A stretch of DNA of 64,000 nt from Brasenia schreberi. Lineage: Eukaryota; Streptophyta; Magnoliopsida; Nymphaeales; Cabombaceae. The position numbers and the translations under genes were made by a program. The notes below the pieces were generated by a model, which saw only the letters and a list, made by a program, of their open reading frames with translations, did no database searches and was not told the origin of the DNA. Positions 37,201 through 52,200 of the stretch are shown in pieces; the first letter of the stretch is position 1, and every line of letters starts with the position of its first letter. The stretch is from positions 13,827,001-13,891,000 of the forward strand of contig JAYKKT010000073.1 of NCBI GenBank assembly GCA_036023115.1, read 5' to 3'.

Positions 37201-40200
37201 TCTGATACCATGATAATTTTCACCAAATAACAGTAAAGAACATCGAAAAAATAAGCAGACACATCAATTTTGAGTCTAGGCAGATTTGGTCCCTTTACTG
37301 GGCAGCCGACTGCTTCTTCTGACTTATTCAGTTACAATCCTAATTACAAGACAAAATTTATACTAATCCTATTCTAACTTAAAAGACACAAATACCCCTA
37401 ACTTATCCGATCCATTGGGCCCAGATAGTTAGACACATGATCTTCTACATTATATACTGCGATTTGTAATTCTGAGATTCCACATATCTGATCCAACACA
37501 GACAAGTCAATTTAGCCAAAAACACCAATAACAATTCTTATGAACAAAGACGCCTGCTCAGAGAAACCAAAAGCATGTTTTTGAAAGAAATGAGTAACCT
37601 GCAAAGGGAGTAGAAATTACCGGGCTATGTCATAGGCAGGGTTATCAGCGCAGGTACATAAGGTACAACAACCAACTTCTAAGATGCATGTAAGCTATGT
37701 CCGATGAAAGACATTGAAAATAGGCGAAAAACAACCAAGAACCAGAAAAGCTTCATTCAGCCTCATCAATTTGTCAATATTGTCTACACTCCGTTGTCCG
37801 AGATGATAAGTAACCATTCATATAAAGATATCGTGCACCCAAATTGTAAATCACGTATGGCATGCCAAATATGTACAACCTCACAAAGGAAAATTCATTT
37901 GCTAGGGTGACAACCAATCTTTCCTGCACAACTCAACAAATTCACAACAGAACAGGGGAGAGGCTCACGTTATGTCCCCCGCAGTTGAAGGAAAACCATA
38001 TTCATCAAATAGGCGCATTAAATCGCCAAATTGGCCATGAAGATCCCCAAATATTTTAACCGGAGCCCTCAACTGCAAAACTGTAGGTTCCTTCAGAAAT
38101 ATCTGTTCAGCAGCATAACATAGCTCACCAACTTCATATGAGTCGAGAAAGAAATCCCGTTTTGTAGGAGGAGTCCAGTTACGAGGTCTCAGCAACAAGG
38201 AGATAACCTGCAACAGTAAAATTAACACTAAGAAACTGGCTGGAGTCTAGTACTGATGTAACCGCAACCATCTTGATGTTGCTCACCTTCTTGTGCAGCC
38301 CAACAGGGGACTTCTGCTTAGTAAATACCCTCTTAGCCGCATAACCCTGATCCATGTTCCAAGGGTTCATTCTTCTGCTCTCATTTTCAAACTGATCCAA
38401 AGAGAGCTGTCTAACAAGCCCACCCAAGCTTCCTACAGGTTCTTTAGCAATGACTACCTGAAGGACCAGAACATAATGGATGACATTACACACTAGATCA
38501 AATACTAAAGATGCATAAAAGAGCAGTTGTTACATACAGCTCTTGGGTGAAGTCGAACATCTGTTTCAAGGATGTCTCCATCACTTGAGTCTGACGATGT
38601 TTCCAAGGCTTGAGCTTTATCCTTAACTTGATCTAATGACAGCTGCCCATCCAGCGAGCTTCCTTCATTGATGGAAGCTGCAGCCTTTGCAGCCTCCCAA
38701 ACTGCACTAACAGCCTCAGCTTCAGCAGTAGAAGCTTCAACTAGCTTGTTGAGAGATCTCTTGTCCACACTGACAGCAAACCAATTACACATCAGATAAC
38801 AGCAAAATTGGACACTAAACGACAATATCCTGATTGAATCAACACTATTAAGAAATATCAGAATGATAAGGAATACCTGGAGGCACCACCATTTGTTCTT
38901 GCAATCATTCCATCAACATATGATGACGGAATCATGGTTGATTGACCAACTTTGGTGGGTAATGATGTTCCCTCAAAGGAACTTAAAGGGATCATAGCCT
39001 CAGCTTGAACAGATGAATTTTCCGCAAAAAGAAGATCATCAAGTAGTACATCTGCACAAAGTTCAAAAGCCAACACCATTTAACAGAGAGAATTACTTCA
39101 TAGATTTTCCTATCACAACTGATAAAATCTCTTTAAGGCCTAGCTCATTTTAGCAAATAAATTTAATACCAAAATATCCCTCAAAGAATTTAAAACTAAT
39201 CTAATTGCCTTAAAAGAAAAAGAAGAGCACACCTTTAAAATTCATGCACTAAAGCCTATATAAGATGCTTAAACATGACTCCCAGTTCTGGCAATAAGCT
39301 TTCAAGAAGTCCACCGGCATGCAGAACAAGGCTTCAAATCAACCTTCATAACAAGCGCCCAACAAGGAGGAAAGCTCCACTTGATACTCTCATTAAGTCA
39401 TGGAAACTCACAACATACTCTTGGAGGGATCTTGAATCCTGAATCCGGCATAAAGCTTGGAGGACACACATGTGTACGTGCCCGCACACTCACATTCCCC
39501 TTCTATCAAGGATTTCATAACAATTCTATCATTGTCATGTTGCTTGACACAGGTGACACCATATATTTTCAAATCTGAGATCTAAGTCTCCTACACCCAA
39601 CCCCACCACGAAAAGAATAAGAAAAGACCCATGCATATCACTATAAAGACAAATGACATATCTAAAATACTCCCCCCAGACATTGTTAATGATGCCATCT
39701 GATGCCATTTCCTTCGTGTACTACTCTTGTATATCATACTTAACACCATGATACAGGAAAAAGATAAAACATTCTGCGGGTGAGAGAAAAAGAGCGCTAC
39801 ACAACAAAAGGAAGTGAGCCTTTGGTACATGAGTTCTTACTGAGGCTTCAAAGAGTGTTATGGGAGATGCCACTCACATCTAAATGCATTTTTCTTACTT
39901 CACGTTGTAAAAAGCAAGTCCAGCATGCTCCATTTATAGGCACAAGCGAAAGAGGTTAATGTAACTTCTTAAATCTTGCAAACCAAATATAGCTCTTTAA
40001 ATTCTTCAAACATCGACCCCTTCAAAAGGTGGTTATTTCATGTTATGCCTAGGAGTATTAACATCGACGTTGAGTGTCCAAAAGAGGACATAGACACTTC
40101 TGTTTCCTAGAAATGTCTAGATAATATAAATAGCCTTCAGGTAAATATTGTTTCAACAGGGAAAAGTGTAGCATATAGAATCAAAAGGTGAATAGTAGAG

Positions 40201-43200
40201 CAAGTGATGCTCGCTTATATTTTAGAAGGGAATAGTAAAAAAAGAGTAGTTGCATGGGAGGGAATTTTATTCAATATAACAGATGCACCAACAAAGAGCT
40301 AGCAAAATAATTTGTGCGTGAATCTAACTAATGGTTCATACCTCCCCATAGACCACCATAGACATACACACGATTTCCCACAGAAGCAGCTGCATGGCGA
40401 CAACGACGTAATAGCTCTAGTGAAGGATTGGCCTCCACTCGGGATTTACTTGAATGAGATGACACAACAGTTCCATTCCTATCAAGCCAGACACCAGCAC
40501 CAGTATCCAGCACTAGGAAACAAAGTCCAAATAAAGTAAGCGGAGAACCAGAGGAAAAGAATGGAAAGAGCAACAGAGCTTACCTGCAATAGCTGCTTCA
40601 CCATCAATGGTACGCCCTCCCTTCATAGCACCTCCAGTAACATGCAATCTATTCCCTACAAAGGCCTGTTAAATGTTCAAGAAAGCATTCCCATGAAAAC
40701 GTAGCCATCTATTCATAATATATGCACCACAAAAATGAACAAGAAGTCCGCCACAAGATTCAATCAACATTGAAATGCATGAACAGATATCAGCATGAAC
40801 CAACAGACATAATGTCACAACTTCTGGACAAATAAACCTAACAAACACAATCAGAAAAAACATAAGCGTAAAAGCAAATATTGACCGAAGATGGTCCAAA
40901 ACAACTTTCAACAGTCTAGCAACTAGAAACCACATAGACTTTACCAACTGAAATATTTGTTCTAGTGGCTTGGCGAACCATTAGAATATTTGAATACAGC
41001 ACCGAAAGTTGCAAATGCAGCTTAGGTACCATTTTGATTATTTACATTCTCATTAATAATTTGGACACTCACATTTGCTTATTTCATTTTCTCCAAAGAA
41101 AATGAGGCATCACTCATATTGCATAGTATGATTTTTTACCAATGATACACAAAACATCTTCAGTGCAACTTACCGCAGCATGCTCATATCTTGGGGAAGG
41201 GGGCACCCCTGGAGCAAGAGTCCACTCCCATCTACCATCTCTGTGCTTAAGTAGCCCATATGCATCTGCCTGTGGCTGTGAAATGTGAATGCAATCTACA
41301 GTTAGATGCAACAGATAGATTTGAAACATCAGACTGAAGAGCAAGCACCAAAATAAGATGAGACATAAATGGTTTATGACTCTTCAACTAGTGGCAGAGT
41401 ATCATAAATGGCAAAAGGAAACCATATTCGCTAGCTGGTAAAGCATCCACACATTCTCATACAAAATGTAGTTGAAACGATACCTAGGAATGGGAATAAG
41501 AAAGGATAACAAGCATTGGTGCCAAATATTTACAACTATCTCTGTAAGCTGTTTTAACATACAAACTTGTATATACCATTTAGATTGATCCCATTTTCCT
41601 TCCCGCTTGATTCATATTGCCTTTCTTATGCGGTTCCATAATGATTTCAATATCCAGCCCATGTCCATGTCGTTTGCTTTTTGATTCCCCTTGGATTCCA
41701 TATCAATTCCAAATGTGACATCTCATGCTTACAAGGATGACTGGTGGTCTTTGAAATTTCCAGGTCTTATGGCCCAAACATGACTTGAGGTATATAAGAG
41801 TTTTCATTTGTGAACATAATATGTGAAAACATGACCATATATGTGTCTCTAGAGACTGGTTGCCCTGTAAAATCGAAGAGAATGTCGTGTGACAGGCCAA
41901 TAAGATGGTTGTAAGATGGCTGTCAGAAACTGCTCAGCTGAACGAGAAGAGGGATTATCATAAGTTTTTCTAGATCAATAAATATCATGTGAAGATCTTT
42001 TTTTTTGCTATAAAATGTTCCAAAAGACGTCTCAAAAGGTGAATCACTTCAACAGTATATATGCCTAGCATGAATCCAAATTGGTTCTCTGTTGTACTCG
42101 ATACTTGTCTTAACCTACGATCGATAATTTTTTCTCATAATTTCATAGTATGGCTCATTAACTTATACCCCGATAATTCGCACAATTCTGAATGTCTCCC
42201 TTGTTCTTGTATACGAGTATAAGTGTACTCGTTCTCTATTCCTCGGGCATCTTTTGGTTTCTCCATATTTCATTAAATAGTCTAATGAGCCAAGTGATTC
42301 ATGTTTCTCCTAAGACTTTTCAAACTTCTATAGGAATATTGTCTGATCCTACCGATTTACCACCCTTCATATATTTAAGATCCTCTTTGACTTCACTCTT
42401 TTGAATACGTCGGTAGAAATTGTAGTTTATATACTTTTCTGATTTGGCTAACTCTCCTAAGTTAATACTAACATATTTATTTTCATTAAAAAGCTTATAA
42501 AAATAATTTTCTCATCCTCACCTTTGATGCATCTAATAAAATTAAGATTCTTAGTTTTCTTATCTCAAGCCCTAGCTATCCTAAAAATATCTATTTCACC
42601 CTCTTTTGAGTTGAGTTTTTTATATAAATCCTTCCAAATTTTAGTTTTTGCTTCACTGACGTCCTTTTTCGCTTTTTTCTTTGTTTTCTTATAAGCCTCT
42701 AAAGTTTCACTAGTTTTCTTAGCATAATATAATTTGTAACATGCCCTCATTGCCTTGATTTTATTTTGCACCACTTCACTCCACCGCCAAACTTCTTTTT
42801 GTGCCGGTACACCTCCCTTAGATTCACCTAACACATCTTTCGCCACTTTCCTAATATGTATAGTCATATTGTTCCACATATCACAAGGTGTACCAACATA
42901 ATTCCAAGCATCTCCTTGAAGGACTTTCTGTTTAAATATACCTTTTTTCTCGCTTTTGAGGTTCCACCATTTAGTTTGAATAGCTCAATGCACTATTTTC
43001 TTCTTTGTCCACATTTTTACCTGTAAATCCATAACTATAAGTCGATGTTGGGTGGTTAAGCTTTCTCCTGAAATTACCTTACAATCTTTACAACATGTTC
43101 TATCTTTTTTCCCACAAACAAAATAATCAATTTGTATTTGTGAACTCTTATAAGTAATTAAATGTTCATTAGATCAAGTGCCATAGCAAAATTTAAAATC

Positions 43201-46200
43201 GCACTACCTTCCTCTTTTATATCCCCAAAACCAAAGTTTTCATGAATACCTTGATATCCTAATGCCTCTTTACCTTGATATCCTAATTGGTTGTTAGTGA
43301 ATCCCTACTAAGCATTGTAAATGTGAAATGTTTGATTTTAGCCACTAAAGAGGTTCTTTGAAGCAATTTTGACCTAGACTTTTTTCATCTCACTTCTCAG
43401 GTCGAGAGTGACATTTGACGGGTTAAGGAGTGAGAAATGGATGGGTTTCATAGAGCAGTAACAGTGGTAAGTGATTCTTCTGGAAGTGCAGTTGGTAAAA
43501 TATTCACTTTCTTGATGTAGCTCAACTTTATACAGTGGAAAAATAGCTCATATGTTTCTAGATATTTGTAGCCCATGTTCCAAAGTTGCATGGGATGAAC
43601 CATGGCATCATGATTCACTTTGACATTATAAGAACCTCTGTGAATGAGGTTTTTTCATCAATAGGGTACCAATGGGCGAGTACCGCCAACCAACAACAAC
43701 CATATGAGCAATCCAAAGTTCCACACCAGTATTAACACCAGAATTTGGATGTGAGACCATTAGCTTCCTCAAGAAAGATATGTTGTATCAAGGCATATCA
43801 TAGTTCCCTTCCAAAAACAATGTTTTAGGAGAAGCATAGACAAAGGTATCTAGAAGTTAAGAACCTGTAGTAATCAGATATTTTCAATACGACTTTCAAC
43901 CTCCCTCCAAATTTAAGCCCTAAAAGTCTTTTCCAAAAAACTAAGCCTATCTAGTCATCACTCAATCCCTTGTTGAACCTAAATTATCTAACCAGGCAAA
44001 ACATCCCAAGGATGCAGCAATGTTATGTGAGGCAAATTAGATGCTCTTGAAAAGGCTAAGATTGGAGAGATTGTTGATAAACTAAAAAGAAAACAAAGGA
44101 TGTAGATAGGTTTACAAGATAAAGACTGAAGAGTGATGGATCTTTAGAAAGCCACAATGCTAGATTGGTCGCCAAAAGGTGTACATACGTGTACAGCATT
44201 AATGAAAAAGAAACCTTTGTCCTAGTAACTAGGTTGCCACTGTTTGAGACATTGAAATGCCTTCTTAAACGCCAAAAGATGTACCGACACGAACAGCATT
44301 AATGAAAAAGAAACCTTCATCCTAGTAGCTAGGATGACCATTGTTTGAGACATTAAATGCCTTCTTAAATTAATGGTTAAATGAGGAAGCATATATGGAT
44401 CATCCTCCGGCCAATATGTTCCAAAGGATAGTGCTTTCAAACTGAAGAAAGTGTTGTGGTGGTTTGAAATAGGTTCCCAAGACCAAGTTTGATAAATTTG
44501 AGGTGTATACATGACCATGGATTTGATTGAGACTATAATGACCACTATTTGAGACAATAAAATGCCTTCTTAAATGAATGGTTACATGACTAAGTTTATA
44601 TAGACCATCCTCCAGACTAGATGATCCAAAGGATAGTGTGGTGGCTTAAAATAGGCTCCCAAGGCCTGGTTTGATAAGTTTGAGGTGTATATTGGACCAT
44701 GGTTTTGATTCATGCCATTCTAACTTCTAAGTTTCTAACACTCCATTATTTGGTAACAAAAACCATGTTACTACATGTAGATGATATTATCAATATCATT
44801 ACAAGGAAGAGTTGGAATATTGTGTTCAAAATGAAGGATTTGGAACCACTGAGATACTTTCTTAGCGGAACATTCAAACTTCTATGAGGTGCACAAGCAT
44901 TATTTCCTTCCTATGTCAGGAAAGTGTATGTGCAGCATGACAAAGAGTTAGACAATTTGGTTGCTATAAAGATATAGTTGGATCATCATTTAGTGAAAAT
45001 TTGACCATAGTAATTACACATTCAAATTAATGGCTGCAGCAGGAAAGATTATGGTCCAACGTCAAATAATTACCACGCCAGAGGAGTCTCTACCACCACA
45101 AAGCAAAAGCAACCCATCAGACCGAGCACTAGCTGTTGCATACCTGACAAAATGATAAAGGGGCATCATATTCTAGAGCACTAAAAACTGGAAAACATTT
45201 TACAATCATAAGCAGAGAGTATCATTCATATTGTTCATTAGTAAGGATGCTGGAGGAACTCAAGTGCTTGGGGATCAACCCCCTTCAAATCATCACAATT
45301 AGGACCAATCAGAACGGGCCTTCAACTACAAAAACAAGGACCAGAGGTTTTCCTTGGTTGTGTTTTTGAATTTTCATGGAAGATGCCTCCTCCACAAGAA
45401 ACGGAAGGAAGATCCCCAGGAGGAAATTTGAACTATTTCTGCTTCAAGAACAAATATAAACAAATTAGTCATTTGGCAGAGTCGGTTAGTATGAAGAAAT
45501 TTGTCAAGAAAAGAAACGGCTCTAATTCAAATAATTCCCATTATGTTTCTTGGAAAGGGGTAGGTGCTTTTATTTGATTGTTGCTCAGCATGTTTTTGGT
45601 TTTCAGCTGTTAAGAACTTTGTGTGGTTGGGTGAGAGGAAAACTTGGGCCTAACAAGCAATGTGCACGGCAAGGAGGTTCGATATTTCTGAGTCGAAGGG
45701 CAACACACACTTTTGTATATGTGAAGTATTGTTAAGACAATACAATGCATTTCTAAATACTAATGATTTAGCAATCAATGCTTTCAAATCCTTCCAGAAG
45801 ACATGTTTAAGGTAAAGACGATGAAGTAGAATGTGATGAAGGATTTGTCTTGGTCTCCTGTTAAAGGGATGTCGGACATTGATATGTTTTTGGATATGCA
45901 CCAGTCCCAAACTTGCAAATCTTATCAGACATATAGACGTCTGATGCCTCTCATCAATCTTCTTTGTGTTCTTGGTGGATATTAGTGCTTCGATAATGGG
46001 TCACATTGCATGAGGCAAATCTAATTATATTCACCCAAATCACATAAAATAGGGAGGGGAAATTCCCTTATATTTCATGAGGCATCCAAGTAACGGGTCA
46101 CAATGCCTTGTAATTTCAATGAAATAAAAGTCCATTCTTATTACAATTTCAATAATTTCAAAAAATTTCCTTTTTTCTTTGAAGGAAAATTTTCAAACTC

Positions 46201-49200
46201 TTCCTAACTACAAGTTGGTAGCATCAAAACTCTAACACTAAATACAATGAGAGGTGCTATTACCCACAAGACCCACCCAACTCCTCTTTTCATTCTGGGT
46301 GTGTTTCAAGAAGCTCACATGAGGCAGTCCAATCAAGTTGTGAGCCCATTGAAGGGGACAACCAGCATAGTGGAGCAAAAGATAGGAATTTGGTGTAAAA
46401 CAAAGTAATCCCTAAAACATAAGAAAAGATGCTGACATAGATGATATGGCATGTGATGATGTGGTGCCAAAGAGAGATCCAACCACAGTAACTCATAAGT
46501 TACTACAGTAAGTTGGAAGTTTGAGTCAGAAGATGTTACTATAGTTAGTCAGGAATTGCCTTGAGTTGACTTGATGGTCAAGTCCAAGTAGGAATCTTGT
46601 ATACATTAGGATTAATAGGTCCCACATTATTAGGAGTGTATCTAAACTGAAGTCTATAAATTGAGATGTAAAGACTATTTTGCTTTCATTCTTGGAATAA
46701 TTTTGGTTTAGAGTAAATTCCTCTGTTGCTCATGTCCTCTCGAACAAGACCCTGTCAACCTTGACTGGCCATAACTTTCTCAACTCTTATCTGTTTTTTG
46801 CATCTTTCTATCATCGAGATCTCGATGAACCCTTTCCAACAGTGCATGTCTCAAGTCACATAAAGAGTGCTCCCCTAAACTGGTATGCCCAACTAGCAAG
46901 TGGGGCCATCCTATGTGGGTCGTGAGCCTGAAACTTGGGTGAGTGAACATATCTGGATATTTTGACATGGGTCAGCTCCAATCTTGAGAGCAGATCTGGT
47001 CGAGTCCGCTTATACCCATGAGGCAGTAAACAACAAAAAGGTAAGAAGATGTAGGGGTGCATGGTTTAGTTGTTGGTTGGTCTGGCTAATGCAGGGCATC
47101 TAGATTGTCTTTTGGCCCAAGTTTGCCCAACCTCCCTAACGCAATATGTTGCGCATTTTCATTGGCTTGAATTGCACCTATGTCACATTATAAAACCTTA
47201 CACAATACGACCAAAATTATACCTAAACAATCAAAACTAGATTCAGTGTTCAATACCAAAAAAAAGTAACCTCTATCATATCCATGGTGCTGAACTCAAA
47301 CAGAGATCCACGTTGCTAAATAAAACCTACTTCACTATTATTGAAATTAGTGGATTAGATACACAAGCAGAGCTCCACGTTTCAAGATGTATCCACACAC
47401 AAGTACTACATGGGCAGCATCCCATCTTCTTCCCTCATCAGCAAAAAGCAAAACCAAACCTTTGCAATCCACACCAAGATTTGTGCACAGAGAGAGAGAG
47501 AGAGATGAAAATGCAAAGGCGATGCTCAAGTTAATCCTTCGCAGCTTAGACTTGAGCATGATCAGCATCCAACAGTGGGTTTCATCTGGCACACTATCTG
47601 ATTCTTCATCTTCATTGAACATGCCTAATAGCGATTCTATGCTGGAAAAGCTCACATGTTGCATGGGATTTTGTTGGGTCCATTTTTTCCTAAAAAACAG
47701 TACTTGCAGTTGCAGTATGTATTTATATGTATCATCCAAAGGTGTATTGCTAAATGAAAATTGTTAAAGGATGTAATGTTAGAAATAGAAGTAGTTTAGT
47801 TTATTGTTATTTCACATCATGTAAGTGTATTTAGTGTATTTAACGTGTTATGTCTCTTTAGTAGTAATTAGGGGTAGTTTAGGAATTCAAGTTAAATAGA
47901 GTATAAGTAGTATTGATTAGGGTGAGTCTCATTATGAAAGGAAGGGCTCGACGGCAGCACTAGGGCAGCCGCTGGTTGTGTTTTGGGGCAGATTTGAGCA
48001 ATCTGCCAAGTTTTGTAAGTCTTCTCAATCTTGATTAATGCATTTATTTCTTAATATGGTATCAGAGCCTATTAAGCAAGGAAATCCATATTTTCTTTGT
48101 TGAAAGTAAGAAGATTTTGTTGAATCATTGATCCAAAGACATTTGGAAGAAAACGTTCAGATATCGGCTTCTTGTTTATGGTTGAATCAGTTTGTTTGGG
48201 CACGTGAATTCTATCATCAAGATCAGTTTGAATCTTTTGATATCGGCTTCATCATATTTTCGATTTGGGTGTTGAAGATATGAGTTTAGAGTCAGTTTTA
48301 GAACATATAATGTCTTAGGACAGTAAAATTGATGATTAGAGTATTATTGTAATTATCCGAAGTCGTAAGGGCATTTTGGTAATTTTCTGTACTAGAGGTA
48401 TTTTGGTCTGCGTTTTACAGCTCCTTATATAAGGGATGATAGGCTATATTAGGGTTTTAGGTTGCTGGGATTAAGAAAGAGAGAGAAAGAGGAGGGGCGG
48501 CCTCCATTGGAGGTCTGCCCCCTCCTCCGATCTCCATTGTTACCCTTCTTCTTTTTATCAATATATTCTATTGTTTATTATCCGTTACGTTTATTAATAA
48601 TTACAACATGGTATCAGAGCTTAATGGTGAAGATCGTGGATGTATAGATTCGAGAGATGATTAAATCAATGGTGCGGTGAGCATAAAAGGCATAATTTGT
48701 CTTGGAGCGGAGAAGAGTTATGAAATATTGTTCGTGAAATGGACAGTCCTAGGAACCATTAAAAAGATCCGAAATGTAAGCGTTTCCTCCCTCTAACAAA
48801 AGTTTTGCCGAGAAAGGTTAAAGGTTAGTGTTCCCCTTCATACTGATTTGGGATAGCAGCCATGAGTCGCTTAGTCTTGAGTTTTCTGGAGGACTCTGTA
48901 GCATGCATGCAGAAGAGATGCCACATCTTATAGTCGGCAAAATTGTTCATCTTTTAGAGGAACGGACGATTCTGCACTTGAAGAGGAGACCATAAGAAAG
49001 ATTGGTTGGCTGTTGAAATCAATTTTTTGCTGGAACCGATGTTAGTTTGTCCTTTATATGGGTGACAATTTGTTGCAACAGTCTCTTTCTCTGCTACAAG
49101 TCAAGTGATGTTGCAAAGTATAAATCTAACCTGTTGAAACGATTTCAAGATCTTAAGTACGAGATACCTGAAGTAGAGATGGAAATAGGTAGTCATGGCG

Positions 49201-52200
49201 AGGATTCCTTAATGCAGGTTTAAGAGGGGAATAAATCATTGTCATGACATAGCCCCGATTCATCTCTAAATTGGAGGCTGACTGATCCCAAGATCAAGGA
49301 TGCGTTATGTTAAGAAACTGCATATTGTAAAGATTGGTGTTTAATAGGCATGAAGTTGTTATATGCCTTGTGCTCTACATGTTCTTGTGATTTACGTGAA
49401 ATTCTAAGGAAGAAGAAGAAGAAGATGAAAAAGGAAGTTGCTGGCTGCCAAAAGTAACAATGGTGGCTGACCCATTCTTTCCACATTTTTCAAAGGACTC
49501 ACAAAATCTTAAAAAGGAATATTCGAATTGTTTGAAGAAAGGTTACACAAAATCGTGGAAAGAAAGATTTGAAAGGTAATTTCAAAACTTTTGAATAATC
49601 AAATGCTGGAAAAGTAAAGTTCCAAAGTACTTACTTGATTTTGTGGAAAAGTAGTTATGGAAACTTCCCTTTCTAATTGGATGAGAAAGTAAACCAGTAA
49701 GTCTTATCCCCACGTTTTTGGGAAAGAAAAATGGTAACTGTTATCCTAACTAGATAAAGAAAATACAGGTATTCTGCCAGCACCGCATAAGGTGACGATG
49801 CAGATGGTGAGTTGTTGGATGAAGGAGAATCTGATTCTGAGAGAGATTCCTTTAATAGTAAAATAGAGGAGGAAGACGTTGAAGAGGAAGATGCTGAAAA
49901 GAAGCCAAAGACGAAAATGATTAAGGAAACAACTTATGAGTGGGAGCGTTTGAACGATGTCAAGGCTATATGGTTAAGAAGTCCAAAGGAATTTTCTGAT
50001 GAAGAGTACGCAAAATTTTACCGCTCTCTTGCAAAGGACTTAAATGATGAGAAGCCATTAGCTAGGAGACATTTTACTATCGAAGGTGACGTAGAGTTCA
50101 TGGCTGTTCTCTTTGTGCCTCCTAAGGCTCCACATGATCTATATGAGACCTACCAGCAAATTGAACTTGAAGTTTTTGAAGGGTCTAGTTGATTCTGACA
50201 CTTTGCCACTCAATGTTTCACGTGAAATGCTTCAACAACACAACAACTTGAAGACTATCAAGAAGAAACTTATCTGTAAAGCTCTTGATATGATCCGACG
50301 GATTGCAGATGAAGATCCCGATGAGTCTAATGACAAAGAGAAAGCAAATGCTGCAGCTGAATCTGAAAACAATGAGAAAAAGGGACAGGATGCCAACTTC
50401 TCGAAAGAGTTTGGGAAGTCTATTAAACTTGGTATCATAGAAGATGCATCTAACAGGAACCGCCTAGCAAAACTTCTTAGATTTGAAAGCACAAAGTCTG
50501 AAGGCAAGCTTGCATCACTTGATCAGTACATATCGAGAATGAAACCAGGGCAAAAAGGATATACAGGGACCAGCAATGAGCGCCAACATGGAGAAAATAA
50601 TGTTGGTCACAGACTCTTTCAGATGCCAGTAGGCAGGCATATATGCATGAAAAAAGGGTTCTGGAGATCAACCCAAGGCATCCTATTATCAAGGAATTGA
50701 GGGAGAGGGTTGCGAAGGACTCACAGGATGAGGCTGTGAAGCAGACAGCACGACTCATATACCACACCGCTTTGATGGAGAGTTGTTTCAATCTCAACGA
50801 TTTGAAGGACTTCGCATCCCAAATCTATGATTAAGTGAAGTCAAGCTTGAATATAAGTCCAGAAGCTACCATAGAGGAAGAAGATGGCGTAGGGGAAGAG
50901 GTAGAGGCTGATGATGTCGAGGACGAAAAATCAAAGAACGATGAAGTTGCTAAAGAAGCAGAAGACGTCAAAGATGAGCTGTAGATCCTCAAATTAGTAT
51001 AAAAATATTGTCACTCTTAATGATCTTGCGTGACCGTGGTATTGGAATGACAAAAGAGGACCTCATTAAGAATTTGGGAACCATAGCTAAGTCGGGGACT
51101 TCAGCTTTTGTGGAGAAAATGGAGTGTGGAGGTGACCTGAACTTGATAGGACAATTTGGTGTTGGGTTTTACTCCGTGTACCTTGTTGCTGACTATGTCG
51201 AGGTTATTAGCAAGCATAATGATGACAAGTAGTATATATGGGAATCGAAAGCAAAAATGGTGCATTGGCAGTATCAGAGGATACATGGAATGAACCACTT
51301 GGTCGTGGCACAGAACTTAGATTGCATCTCAGAGAGGAGGCTGGCGAATATCTGCAAAAGGAAAAACTAAAATAGCTTGTAAAAGAAATATTATGAATTC
51401 ATAAACTTCCCTATCTATCTTTGGGCAAGCAAGGAGGTCGACGTAGAAGTTCCAGCTGACGAAGATGAGTCCAGTGATAAAGAGGAGACCAAGAAAGTAG
51501 ATCAGAGGAGAAAGAAAGAGAAGGCAATTGTGTATGGGTACCGAAGTTCAGTTGTGGGCAGATTGGATGGAATGTCTCCAATCTACCAATTCTTGCAAAT
51601 TTATATAAAAGAGTTACTAAGGATGCTGAAATCGCAGTCATGAGGACTGCATAAATGATTATATTTGCAGCCATTGAAGTTGCAGAAATTTACAGCTATG
51701 AAAGCTGGTGAAAAAAAAACAACCAGGAAGGCTAAGTTGAAGAATATTGCAACCATGAAGGTTGCTAAAAAAAGGAGTGTTGTAGCAAAGCTACTCTTAA
51801 AATGGACAGCCAAGGAGCTGTAAAATTTAGAAAAGAGCGCAGAAAATCAGTTTAATTGTCACCACATATGCATGACAAATCAAATCATAGAAGAGGCCAG
51901 AAGAATTTGTTGGTATAGAATGCGGCAGTATCACCAAGAAGCATAAAAAATTAAAACCTTGGTTGCTAAAGTAAACAACCAGGAGGGCTGGAAAAGCAGC
52001 TGCAGTCACCATGTGAAGGGGCGCAGACCGACTAATATAAGCATATGTCAGTATTCTGCTATTTGAGTGGTAAAGATAGGGCATCCAACCAACACACCGG
52101 TAGCAGCCACCATGTGAAGGGACGCAGCAAAAGCCGTGTGAAGTGTGTATGGTGGAGTAGTACCTCCTATCACAAAAGATCAGCTTCCTCAAGAGTAGAA

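Larger units (their letters stand above)
33008..37498 (-). mobile_element. Ty1/Copia LTR retrotransposon, 3' end missing (BSL1 intron 14)
   Basis: In element order (reading leftward): 5' LTR 37498-37211, primer-binding site, leader with short repeats, gag from about 36680, CCHC knuckle near 35950, integrase, RT and RNase H. The homology stops at about 33008 within RNase H, just after [16 protein letters not shown]; the end of pol, the polypurine tract and the 3' LTR are gone. Gag and pol are broken by stops and frameshifts. It lies in the same direction as BSL1. Confidence 0.9.
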
